The notes under the pieces are model-generated. The model was given only the letters and a program-made list of their open reading frames with translations. It was not told where the DNA came from and made no database searches. A stretch of 64,000 nucleotides of DNA from Otatea glauca (taxonomy: Eukaryota > Streptophyta > Magnoliopsida > Poales > Poaceae), in the NCBI GenBank assembly GCA_036346275.1, contig CM070727.1, positions 2,161,760-2,225,759 on the forward strand, given 5' to 3'. Positions 1 through 11,260 of this stretch are shown piece after piece. The number at the start of each line of letters is the position of its first letter. The stretch's first letter is position 1. Made by a program: the position numbers and the translations under genes.

Positions 1-1560
1 CCACGCGGGCGTCAAGAACCACTGGTGGGCGCCACTGCTGGGGCGTGTGTGGAGTCCGAAGGGTCGCGGACATGGCCGCCATGGATTCTACTGGTGCGGG
101 GGCGATCTTCATCATGCCGGGGGTCGCCGCCGCATCTTCGGGTGCGGGCGCCGCTCTATCGCAGCCGATAGACAGGGCCAATTTTGCACATGCTCGAGGG
201 CACGATGAGGACGAACCAGACTCTTTGTTTGATTGCAAACTCATTATCTTAATTGCTAATATATGCATCTAATTGTCTCTGAGCAGTGCAATGGATCAAA
301 ACGCATGATACTATTCTCGGCATATGATTAGAAGATGAACAATACAAACGCCCAGAAAATAGCAAATAGCATTGTATGATTGGTTATTGATCATACCAAT
401 CTGTTACCTTGATTTATCCTGCAGGGAAAATTATGTAGACTATCGCGTAGAAAAGAGTCGCGTAAGACTTTTTCGGCAATCCGAGTGGGTGCTGGCTTGA
501 TGACGAGTTGATTGCAGATCGGATCGGGCGATCAATCGCCGGTAGAACGTGTTTTACAAAACGTAGTGGTTTATCCGCAATCAATTAAAAGCACGTCAAC
601 AATATCACATGAATAAGAATAGGAGCATACAGAATATATGGTGGAACTCTCTCACGCTTTATTAGATTAATCTCTTTACATAGGGTAGCCCAATATATAT
701 AGTGGAGAGCATTAGAGATGAGTTCGGATTCGCTCACAAATAAAAGATAGATAGTAATCGGTTACGGAAATCTTATCTCGTAACAAAATTCCACCCCATT
801 GTCAAAACTACCTCAAATTTTGCTGACGTGGCACCTACGTCTACGTCTTCCTCCTTTTGCATGTCCACGTCAGCCTCTAAGTCACGAGTCATCGTCCTTC
901 CTCCTGTTTCTTCTTCTTGTCGTCCTCAATCTGTCTCTCTCGGTCTCCCCTCCCATGATCCCATCCGTGGCGCATCCACCCCACCTGCTTCTTCGTGTCG
1001 CTGCGGTGCTTCCATGACTAGCGTGCGCCTGCTCGTGCCGCCGTCAACCCAAGTTTGGACGCGTTCACCACATGCAGCATGTGGACACAACATGGCGCGC
1101 GATGAATGCGTGCGGAACGGGGACGCAACACTGGCCTCGGGTCAGGTGAAGGTGTTGCGACACGACGGCGACGGTGCACGCTGCGCGCGGACGTGTGTTG
1201 CTCTTGGGATTGTCGGAGACGGACGCAGCACGATGCGTACTGGGCTCGGGGGGACGGACGCGGCATCCCTCGGGCTAGGCGTGTTGTTACCTGCTTTACT
1301 TGCATGTTGGGCCACCGTGCACGGACAACATCCAGCAGCTTGGTTGGCAGCAAGGCAATGAGTTTTGGCCGTGGAAACCGGCGGCCGTGGCGAGGCCAGC
1401 CTGCACTGGCAGTGCACATCACATGCTTGATGAAATGCTTCAATGCCTCGATCAATAAATTGGGGCTGACGGGTAGGCCCCACCACTTCTTATTTATTTT
1501 CTTATCTGATTAGGTTGCCATGTCAAATGAAGCTCTTTAATAGGTAACTTTGTTGTGTCT
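1..1560. other. Unassigned 5' stretch, no supported gene
   Basis: A GC-rich start (about 1-230), an AT-rich middle and a second GC-rich block (about 830-1400). Open frames in the GC-rich blocks overlap on both strands, show no recognisable domain and look like composition artefacts. The part around 600-790, read on the minus strand, has a TATA-like run followed by text resembling the R/U5 part of a copia LTR, but no ends were found. Confidence 0.4.
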
Positions 1561-2148
1561 GGACTTTAGCCTCCCATCGATTTCCCCAGTTCCTAATTTT
1601 TCCCTTCTCCTGGCACTATGTTCTAGTCTTCTTGTTCGCCGGGAGTGCTGTTCTTTCAGCAATGGAGAATATGTGAAACAAGGGCTTGAAGAACTGGAGG
1701 CATGGTGCACACAAACCAAGCCAGAGGTGCACCAAAATATGTGATTTTGATATTGTTTTTAGAGACGTGCACTTTGTAGTATGATATTCCTCCCATGTAC
1801 TTTATTAAATCCTTCCAACCAACATTTTTTTTTTTGAAACGGCAAGCCATGATTATATTAGAAAGAAAAAATAGACTACAAGATACAAGGTGCGGAGACT
1901 GCACCCGGGAAGGAAGAGGGTAAGGGCCAGAGGGAAAGGAAAAAAAGGAAAAGAAGTTCAGGCTCTTAAAGTCGTCGTTGAATTATTTGCCCAAGGTGTG
2001 TCGCTCTCGCGGAGACCCAGTTGACAGCCTCATCTTTGATCGATTGAAGGATCTATTCGTGGGTTGCCCAATTCCTCTGAAAGATTCTATTGTTGCGTTC
2101 TTTCCACCATTGCCAACATGTTAGGATTATGAGAGATTTAACGCCTTT

Positions 2149-4662
2149 CTAGATGGTGGACCGGCAGGCTATGTGTTGTAAACTCCATTGGTCAAGGTCT
2201 CCACATGGCTTCCACCGGTCCGACTGTAGAGTCGGAATCCCAGCCCAACGCGCAACGGAGGACCACATATGGCGAACTTGACTACAGTCTACAAAGAGGT
2301 GGAAAACCGTATCTAGGTTCCGACAACGCATTTGACAGAAATATTGTTTAGGTCATCCCCTGAGTTGCAGACGTTGTGTAGTCCATAAACGGTTTTATTG
2401 CGCAAGCCAGAAGAAGATCTTACATCGGAGCGTTCCCCATGTAGACCATATTGTAGCGACGAAAGATTTTTGGGTGCATCTATGGAACTGCAAACGGTAC
2501 GCCGAAGCTGTCGAGTAGACACCATCTGAGGATTGGGTCCATGTGATGACGTCGTCGAGTTCCGGGCTAAGCTGTACGGACTGTACCTTGGACCATAGAC
2601 TGACGTACTCCCATATCAGCTCCGGGTTGAGGTGATGGCGGATGTCCCGAATCCAGTTGTTATTCTGCAACGCATTACACACCGATCTCGTCTTCCTCAT
2701 GGAGTGCTTGTAGAGTTGCGGTGCAATTTGACTGGGTGCCGCGCCTTGCAGTCATCTAGAAGTCCAGAAAGCTGCCAATCGGCTGTTTCCAATGGTGATT
2801 TTGGTGGCTGCCATGAAAAGTTGTTGGTCGACCCGGTCACACGGAGTCGGCAGCCCGATCCATGGTCTTCCTGGGCTGGAGTGCCTGAGCCACAGCCAGC
2901 GCAGTCTAAGAGCACACGCGAACTTATGCAGTTCCAGGACTCCTAGGCCTTCGAAACTGAGCGGCCGACAAACAGATGCCCAACACACCTTGTAATTACC
3001 ACCATGCATTTGAGTGCTCCCTGCCCATAGGAATGTCCTCCTAATCTTGCCAATGTCAGCTATGAATCTGTTGGGCACCTTGAGCGCTGTCAACACGTAA
3101 ATCGGAATCGAGGAGAGGACATATTTGACCAAGATGAGGCGTACTCCTAACGAGAGGTGGACTACATACCACGACGTGAGGTGTCGATCCACTTTATCCC
3201 GGATAGGCTAGAGATGGACACGCCACAACCGACCCAGCGTGAGCGGCATTCTGAGGTATTTGGTTGGGAAGTGCGAAGTAATGCCTTGAAATGGTTGCAG
3301 GATGGTAGAAAGGTCCAGATCATCACATTGAATTGGGGTTATTGAGCTCTTGTGCATATTGACCCGCAGGCCGGATGCCTGGCCGAAGCGCTTTAGGATA
3401 TGGATGGTGGTCTGTAGCTCCTCCCTGACCGGGTTGAGGAAAATGACGGCATCATCTGCGTAGAGGGAGAGACGTAGCGTTTCCGCACAACCTTTCAAAG
3501 GCGACAGGACCCCGTCATCAGTGGGCTTCTTGGGGATGTAATGCAGCGGGTCTATGGCCTGATTAAATAGGTAGGGTGATAAGGGGTCGCCCTGCCGTAG
3601 TCCACGTTGATGTGGAATACTGGTCCCTGGAAACCCATTGAGGAGTATCGATGAGGAAGCTGTCGCAAGAGAGGCTGAGAGCCACCAGCGCCATCTCGGA
3701 CCAAAGCCACGCGACTGCAGCAGTTGCAACAGGTATTCCCAAGATACGGAGTCAAAAGCCTTTCAATGTCCAGCTTAAGCATTAGGACTGGCGTGTGCGT
3801 CCGATGATAAAGGTGCTTGGCTGCGAACAGTCAAGAAATTTTCGTGGATACTTCGGCCCTTGATGAAAGCACTCTAGGAGGGAGAGGTAAGGGCGCCCAT
3901 GTACGGAGAGAGTCGCAGGTCCAACACCTTGGACAAAATCTTTGAGATGGAATGGATTAGACTGATCGGCCGATAGTCGGTCGCAGCAGAAGCGATCTCT
4001 TTCTTGGGAATCAGGGCGATGGATGCAGTGTTTAACTGGGCGAAGTCCGATGAGGAGCAGTCCTGGAAGCTACGGAGTGCAGCGAGGATGTCGTGCTTGA
4101 TGATCTCCCAGCAATGGTTGTAGAAAGCTCCAGTAAAACCATCTGGTCCCGGAGCCTTTTCATTCGGTAGACAATGGATCGCGTTCAGCACCTCACCCTC
4201 TGTGAAGTCAGCCTCCAGGCCAGTTAAGTCACAGGTAGGGAGGGTTAGGTGTTCCCAAACGATGACCTAACTGCGCATATTCTTGGTGCCCAAAAGCAAG
4301 GAAAAATGTTTGAAGAGTATTTGTTCCTTGTCACTGTGTGCAGTCGCCACATCGTTGTCGTCATGAAGAGATTGGATGAAATTCTTACGGCGGCGGCCAT
4401 TAGCCCTCAAGTGGAAGAATCTAGTGTTGGCATCCCCCTCCTTAAGCCAAGTGATCCTAGAGGTCTGACGCTTACGCGCCCTTTCAACAGCTGCCAGGCC
4501 ACTGAGTTTGAGCGCCTTGCGAAGGTGCCGCTCAGCTGGGAAAGGTCCCTGGATTCTTGAGTGACATCGAGACACAAAATGACTGCATTTGCCAAGTGGA
4601 ATTGCTGAGCCGCATTGCTGAAGGAGTTGCTCCAGGTGCGGAGTGCCTTTGCTGTCGCGCAA
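2149..4662 (-). pseudogene. LINE ORF2: reverse transcriptase and zf-RVT, broken
   Basis: Minus-strand pieces in different frames add up to a plant non-LTR reverse transcriptase. They are the inter-domain linker (4267-4662), fingers with EKAPGPDGFTGAFY and ALIPKKE (3874-4191), palm with RQGDPLSPYLF and SLYADDAVIF (3208-3729), thumb (2752-3192), and the Cys/His C-terminal region with WSTWGTLRCKIFFWLAQ and FHLFVDCSQVRHMW (2149-2700). At least four frame breaks show it is not functional. Confidence 0.85.
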
Positions 4663-4806
4663 AGCCTATGCGCTAGTCGCTTGAGGGATGTGCGCGCAAG
4701 CTTGTTTCATTCCAAGTGCGCTGAACGACCTGCTGGAACCCCGGAAGGCGAGTCTAGAAGTTTTCGAACTTGAAAGTCCATGGCTTAGGCGGACCATTAT
4801 GATCAG

Positions 4807-5493
4807 TTAACAGCAGCGGGCAGTGGTCAGACATTGACGTAGCAGATGATTTGAGAATAGGATGTCCCATTCGTGATTACAAAAAACGCGATCAAGTCTG
4901 ACCAAAGTAGGTTCATCCCGCTCATTGCTCCAAGTGTACCTACGGTTTTGCAGAGGTATCTCGCAGAGCGCGCATTGATTGATCATCGCACGAAACCGTG
5001 CCATTGTCCGATGATTTAGGTTCGAGTTGTTCTTGTCTCGTGCTTCGTAGATGAGGTTGAAATTGCCAAGGAGTAGCCAGGGCATCTGAGCGGCTGGGGC
5101 AATGGACGTAAGCTCTTCCAGGAATGCGACCTTTTGTTGTTCATTTGTGGGTCCATAAACTATTGTGAGCAGGAAGGACTTGGCGCTAGTCCGGAGAGTG
5201 ATGTGCACCGTCAGTGAGAAGGTGTGGGCAACCGAGTTTGCCACTTCGACCTTATCATCATCCCAGAGCAAGAGGATCCTTCCCCGGACTCCTTGTGTGG
5301 GCAAACAACAAGCCGAAGCAAGGCGATGGCCTCCAATTTGGTGGATGCTAGCTGGGTCAACACATTGCAGTTTAGATTCTTGCAAGGAAACGATGGCGGG
5401 CCGGGTCGCTTGGAGAATTTGATTGACCGTTGCGCGTCTAGATGGAGCGTTCAGACCGCGCACATTCCAACTTAGCATAGAACAATCAGACAT
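4807..5493 (-). pseudogene. LINE ORF2 start: AP-endonuclease-like domain
   Basis: The open frame starts at the ATG complementary to 5491-5493 (MSDCSMLSWNVRGLN), the usual beginning of plant L1 ORF2 (exonuclease-endonuclease-phosphatase fold). Visible blocks include SLQESK, VYGPTN and WLLLGNFNLIYEARDK. Family members normally have GDFN at the last block, and here the catalytic Asp codon reads Asn (5062-5064), so nicking activity is probably lost. The frame then runs out near 4807, where a lesion separates it from the RT part. Confidence 0.8.
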
Positions 5494-6961
5494 GATGCAC
5501 GGAATGAACTGAGGAGGTAAGGGCAGGCTTGCTGAAGGCCAGCAAGGTAGCCAATGCATTCTTACATATATGAGAAGATAGTCCAGACACCCCAATGGTT
5601 AGGCCAGAAGGGAGGAAGCAAAAGACACGCGAACAAGGGCCTCGCAGGGCGCCTACTAACAAACGGCATCGGGAGACATGATGAGCCTAAGAAAGCAAAA
5701 GACAGGAAGGCGGACACTGAGGTACAGTACATAAAGGACCCGCAAACAAAAGACTTGTCATGGAGGGCAACATTCTGACAGCATAGAGCATTCGAAGGAA
5801 ACGGTGCACGTGACCAGCAGGCGTATTTTCAAACGTTACCCGCCATTGGCCAACCAACATCTTTATTGTTAACTTTTTTCTTAAAAAAAGTTTAAAGTTT
5901 TATCTACATAGGAAAATTATGTAGTATGTCCATATTACATCAGCGCCCTTCTGTTAGCAACATGACAGACAATTGTCTTGTATGGTCACTAACTAACCCT
6001 AAAATTAACAGTATGCAGGATCTGCATGGGATGAACTTAAGCACATATGCCAGGCTGTCGGTTTCTTGGTATGTGCTTTTTCCTTTATATATAGATTCCT
6101 ACCATCAGCTTAACATCATTGGTTAGTGCTTTCATAGGTGAAACCTTGATGAAAACTCCATTATAGGTATCACCATCCTACTTGGGATTTTCAGTTTGTA
6201 ATGTGATATCTTTTGTGATGCGTTGCAGGTCATTTTTCCTTAAAAAAAAATCAGGATTTCATATGATGAAATAATCAATGATCTCTGCCCAGTAAGAACC
6301 CCCACCCATGCATGCATCTTCCAGAAAAGTAGTTAAACATCTAATTTTCGTTGCCATTATGCAGGTGTTGAGTGTCCAGCAGCTTTACAAAATATGCACG
6401 CAGTACTGGGATGACAAATACAATACTGAAAGTGTATCTGAAGAGGTAAGTACCACATCTATGATCATGGATTCATATAAAAATTCAGGGGGCTAATCAG
6501 GCACCGTTCCCTACCGAAAAAATTTAACTTGCAATGAACAATATGGTTTCCTACATTCTGTGCGAAGCCATTCAATCATAATATGCATGGTTGAGATGAA
6601 GGCGTGCAGACAATTTAGGTGAAAAACTGACCCATTCCCTGATCCTAGGTCCTTAATGAGATGAGATCATCGATGAACGCGGGATCTGGCCAGGGGGGCA
6701 CTTCGGACAGTACCTTTTTACTAGATGAAGAAATAAGGTACACGTACGGAATGTCTCACGATGCTTCCTTTTGAAAAGTAAAAAAATATCCTAGATGGAA
6801 TACGTCTAAGGATGTTGGCTTTGAATTCCCTTGCTTCCTGCTGCAGCATGCCCCTGTCACTGGAGAAGATAGCCAACTTCGTGGATGCCAAGGAATTTCA
6901 GAATGTCACTCCACCACAAGAACTCCTTGAGAACGCCACATTCCAATTCTTGAAGAGCTGA

Positions 6962-7596
6962 ATTCTCTCCAAGAGCAGAAGATGCTAGGATAGAAGAATG
7001 TTGTATCCTTCCTTCCACCCTTAGCTGTTGTAAATTGTCATATAGGTTTTCCTTTCTTTCCACTCCCCCAGGTGGTTGGGCCTTGTAAATTAATAATTTC
7101 AGTTTTTAGCCATAGGTAGGTCGCGTGGCTTTTTTTTATGGCTGCCGCCTGGCCTGGGAAGAGCATTTTTCTGCCCTCCCCAAAATGTATGGGCACACGG
7201 TACAAAGTTGGGGCCGGGTATGATTTGGACGCCCCCAATGCGACGATGCATTCTTTTCCCCCATATCTGTAGGTAGTATGTTGCATTCGATCGTACAGAG
7301 GTCCAGGATCATGTGAAATATACATTTGTTATAGGAAAGGTCATGTTGTTGGAGAAATCCATGTTATTTGTTTTGAAGGGAAAAAAGGACCATGTATTGA
7401 AATATATATCAGATAATATCCATATATAGATGAACAAAAGAGGTATGGTAGCTCTGCTGGGCCTTGTAAGACAAGAAGAGCAAGGGATGCCTTGTTTATG
7501 TAATAATAGAGATAACACTGCGGTTGATATTGTTTGCAAATCAGTTTCCTGGAAAAGTTAGCCCATATACATTAAGTAGCTCAAGTCAATCATACT
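6962..7596. other. Gene-free stretch after the myosin fragment
   Basis: AT-rich DNA with one longer minus-strand frame (7038-7325) that I do not recognise. Probably the former 3' flank of the myosin copy plus decayed repeats. Confidence 0.4.
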
Positions 7597-7601
7597 CTAT
7601 G

Positions 7602-9026
7602 TTTGTTTGAAAATACACCTAAAGGAGAATGGGTAGGTTACTCTCATATAAATTCAAAATTTTCTACCGCATAACCAAGCAACCATTATAAGTTATAGAT
7701 CATAAAATTACCACTAGACGCGCAGACTAGTAGCAGAAGTAGTCAATATAGCGCGTTGGTGCGGTTGTAGTCGTATTAGCATCACGTCTTCCTCAACAGC
7801 CCCTTGTGACCATCATAGGTTGCGGATCATCCTCGTCATCATCACAGGTTGCGGATTGTCCCAGCGTTAAAGTTTTGCAGCAATGCCTCTAAGGTATTCA
7901 CACGTATAGGATAGGGACATCACGCACCGGAGTGCTAGCGTCAGCTGCGCGGTTTTGGGAAAAGGAGGTGTGGCGGCTAGGGTTTCAAGAATTTCGAATT
8001 CCTTTGATGTCTCTTAACCCTAAAGCCACCACCCCTCCCTTTATATAGACTCCTCACAAATGGGTCTCTACATTAGAGGCCTATTAGGAACTCGAAGTCT
8101 ATCAGAATTTGGATTACTATTCGAATTAAGTCCCAACCCTTTAAGCGTGTGACCCTATAGGTTCACGTATACTTAGACATGATCCAGGTACTCTTCCTCG
8201 ACCATTAATCGGTAAAGGTTCCTAGAAGGACTTGACAACTCCCAAGTATATGTAAAAATCACATCGGACGAATCTTAATAATGTTTAGTTATATGCATTT
8301 CCCTTTGCCTCATGATATCGGTCAATCTCAAGGCGAGTATGTGCCATCCTTATTGAGATAGCTCGATCACTCTTTCTCGATTACGTGACTCGGAATCCTC
8401 AACTATGGTTAACTCTTTAACCACGAGTAGCATAGCCATGTATTTTTGGAATCCGACCGCTCAAGAGGCCTAGAGATATCTCTCCTGTTGTATGGAGGGG
8501 CAAATCCTATCTTGATCGACCATGCCTCTTGCATGCTTCACGACAAACCTGAAAACCGCCTTTATAACTACCTAGTTACGCAGTAGTGTTTGGCAACTCT
8601 TAAGTAAGTCATTACACATCTCGAGTATATGCGTCAACCGTACGTGTAAGGATATAGCATACTATATATGAAATCAACTGATGACAAGTAAGATTATAAC
8701 GTTATCTTAGTGTCTTAATGTGGGTCGATCCAACTCCATATTCTCTAACATGTATCCATATTATTGGTTTGATATCTCCATATCCATGACCCGTGAAACA
8801 GGGTCATCAACTAATACATATACTAGTCTATTCATATATGTCCTCATATGCTTATTGACTATGGATCACTTTAGAATAATTATCACAAAGTCATATATAG
8901 AATTTTACAAACAAGTCATATACTTGCTAATAAATAATAATGACGTTATCCAAGGAACAAGATAATAAATCATGAACATAAAAAAATATAATTATCTCTG
9001 AGATATATCCCATGACCCCAACAACA
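7602..9026 (-). mobile_element. Solo LTR, Ty1/copia type
   Basis: Read on the minus strand it begins TGTTGTTGGGGTCATGG and ends near TTTTCAAACAAA, flanked by the perfect 5-bp repeat CTATG (7597-7601 and 9027-9031). A TATA box (reverse complement of the tatataga at about 8041) lies two thirds of the way along, followed by a C/T-rich leader, giving a U3-R-U5 layout. No primer-binding site, polypurine tract or pol sequence adjoins it, so it is a solo LTR. The 3' terminus does not end in a clean CA, a small mutation or a boundary error of a few bases. Confidence 0.65.
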
Positions 9027-9031
9027 CTATG

Positions 9032-9757
9032 CTACGTGTACATGGAGGCAATTCCTTCCATCTACTGTTGAGTTTTCCTCGGGCTAAACTAATCTGTAAT
9101 ATGCATGCGGCGTCGATCCTCCAAATCTGCTCCGGTTTCAGTTTATAGCTTGCATTCCAGTAAGGGTTGTATGCCGTGCTGTAAATCTGATTCTGATTGG
9201 AAGATTGGTATAGAAATGCCCGCTAAAACAAGATTCAGTCACGCAAAGCGAGGAAGATTGTCGTGGCCGGAAACAACAGAGCATGTGAAAGGACGGACAT
9301 GTGACTTTTTTCTAGGTCATCGCGATCACTAAAACCTGGAGCTTGCCCATCTTTATTGCCGGTGAATTGTTTTACGGGGCAATGCATAAAGTTTCGTGTT
9401 GTTTGTTGCACGTCAAGAATGGTTTGCTTTCTGCTGCTTCAACCTTCAAGTGGCAGTTTAGACTTCATGAAACTTCAGACTTCGAGTGGCATCTCTTTCC
9501 CTTCTTTTGATTCGGAAGGGCTTATCTGGAATTTCGATACAGGAAGGTGAGCCGAAAGCCTGAAACCAGCTTGCAGTATGTCGGTAGCTACTTGGCCGTT
9601 TGCCATCTCTGAATCAGCAGAAAACTGGAGCTGCTGCTGCAGAAGTTGAAGTTTGGTTACTAATGAAGAGGTCATGTGACATTGTGTTCGTTTAGGCCAT
9701 TTACAGTGTAGGTGGTGCCACCGTGCCAGACTCATCTCATCGCTGGTACATTACGCT
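9032..9757. other. Gene-free stretch
   Basis: Short frames on both strands, none recognisable. Nothing further can be supported. Confidence 0.4.
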
Positions 9758-9759
9758 GG

Positions 9760-10187
9760 TGTTAGATTTGTTTTCAGTGTAAATTTTATAAAGCTATTGG
9801 TTTATTGTGCAAACTATTAGAAAGCTACATGTTTTAACTTCTATTTTACAAAATTACAGATTTAAAAAAAGTTATATCACAAAACTACAGATTTTAGAAT
9901 CGATCGTTTCTTATGATAAGTCTGACAGTATAAATATGGACACGAGTGAAATAGAAAATAGGGACACATGAGGTTGCCACGTGGAGTGAAACGGAAAATA
10001 GGGACACATGAGACTACTATATGGATTCACCTTGTCAGACTTGTCAGAAGAAACGATTAATTCTAAAACCTATATTTCCGTGATATAAGTTCTCACAAAA
10101 TCTGCAGATTTATGAAATTAAAATTAAAATCTATAGATTTCTGATAATTTGTATAAAAAACTTATAGTTCTGTCTAACAAAACTATA
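9760..10187. mobile_element. Foldback/MITE-like element with long inverted arms
   Basis: The left arm (about 9760-9935) and right arm (about 10030-10187) are diverged inverted copies. For example, TTTTAGAATCGATCGTTTCT on the left pairs with the reverse complement of AGAAACGATTAATTCTAAAA on the right, and both arms carry a TTATATCAC block. The loop contains two direct copies of AAAATAGGGACACATGAG. No coding sequence. Exact termini were not resolved. Confidence 0.6.
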
Positions 10188-10588
10188 TTAACATATCTTT
10201 CTTCCTCTAAAACAGAATCCAAAACTAGATAAAATATCACTTCTTGTTCTCCCATCCCATCCCATCCCATGTACTCTCTCTACCTGTCTCATTTCGTAAG
10301 TCTGTCGTCAGTCGTCACATGCACCGGTGCCTCGATTTGGCTCATGGGCTGTCAGCCTGTCACCGGTGCTAGGCTACTAGCTGTGTATCAACTTTCTTGT
10401 TACAGCTGGTACAAAAGGCCTTCAGCTCACTGCCCGAATGGTTGCACTGTCGTGGTATGGTCGGCCGCTCTTTGACTTGACCGCACCTTCGTGCCGTCAG
10501 CCGTACGACAGCTTTGTCTCCGCTCAACACGGGTGTTGACTTTTTATTGTCTCGATGGATCTCCGTGGATGCTTATGCCATTTTTGAT

Positions 10589-11242
10589 ACTTCCATGCAC
10601 GAGTTGAATTCTTCTCTCTCGAGAATGCACCCGACGACATCGTAGAATGGGCTATATGGGCCCGATGATCCATTGCATGAGGAAGAAGCCTAGCATGAAG
10701 GTCATGACTCACGAGTATGACCGTCATAGATGAGATAGCATGAACGTCATATCGTCAACACACGAGAGACGGATAAAATAGAGAGAAAACTAGAGAGATT
10801 GAGAGACGGCAGAAGCTGCTCTCTCGCCGCCTCTCAATCTCTCTCACTCTTTCTCTCATCTCTCTCAATCTCTCTCGTCATCTCTTCACTCTCTTTCTTG
10901 CCCATTCTCCTCTCTCGTCAGTATTGAGCACATCCTTCTCGCTCTATGTAAGCTGTCGATAATAAATAAAGTTTAGTTCTTTTCTCATAATATTTGCATT
11001 CACGCCTTAATTCTATGTATCTCGGCTCTTTTCCTCTGGTTGAAATAGTGCAAATGGGTCGGGCCAGGCTTACGACGCGCAGCATCGAGCGCGCAAATGG
11101 GCGTGCACGGCTCACGAAGCTGCTGGGACGCAAGATTCCACGACGCATCCACGGCGGCGCGGTTCGAGCATCGGCACGATGGGCTCGTCGGCCGATGACG
11201 CACGCCACCTCTACTTCCATGCACGAGTTGAATTCTTCTCTC
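10589..11242. repeat. 30-bp direct repeat bounding a 0.6 kb segment
   Basis: The same 30 bases, starting ACTTCCATGCACGAGTTG, occur at 10589-10618 and 11213-11242. The segment between holds a CT/AG-rich stretch with a hairpin (about 10793-10846) and AATAAA-like signals near 10960. It may be a decayed element or an old duplication. Confidence 0.5.
10781..10915. repeat. AG/CT low-complexity tract with hairpin
   Basis: A purine-rich run (GAGAGATTGAGAGACGGC) is followed by its near-complement and long CTCTCTC tracts. No coding potential. Confidence 0.7.
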
Positions 11243-11260
11243 TTGCCCCTAAGAAGTTTA

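Larger units (their letters stand above)
1826..5849 (-). mobile_element. L1-type LINE, near full length, decayed
   Basis: The 11-bp direct repeat CCAACCAACAT flanks it exactly (1815-1825 and 5850-5860) and is the target-site duplication. A T run at the left edge is the poly-A tail of a minus-strand element. Reading leftwards on the minus strand the order is an endonuclease domain, reverse transcriptase (with YADD) and a zinc-binding RT C-terminal (zf-RVT) region, as in plant L1 elements. Several frameshifts and stops break ORF2. It lies inside the first visible intron of the myosin XI fragment. Confidence 0.9.
1616..6961 (+). pseudogene. Myosin XI 3'-terminal fragment (tail, DIL-domain end), split by a LINE
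   Basis: Six exons of a plant class XI myosin tail can be read in order with consensus splice sites. About 1616-1726 gives LLVRRECCSFSNGEYVKQG and continues to KPE. 6012-6068 gives YAGSAWDELKHICQAVGFL. 6229-6291 ends DEIINDLCP. 6365-6445 gives VLSVQQLYKICTQYWDDKY and continues to SEE. 6649-6737 runs from VLNEM to FLLDEEI. 6847-6961 runs from SMPLSLEKIA to TFQFLKS and a TGA at 6959. These match the globular cargo-binding (DIL) tail that ends plant myosin XI, an actin motor for organelle movement. Motor, IQ and coiled-coil exons are not seen upstream, so this is a 3' fragment. Exon 3 carries an in-frame TAA at 6241-6243, and the 5' edge of the first exon is eroded. The first intron (1727-6011) contains a 4 kb LINE. 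Pseudogene status is inferred from the stop and the missing 5' part. Confidence 0.85.

Noticed and set aside
1018..1513. Overlapping open frames of 114-145 codons on both strands
   Set aside because: They shadow each other in GC-rich DNA, have no recognisable domain and no common start context.
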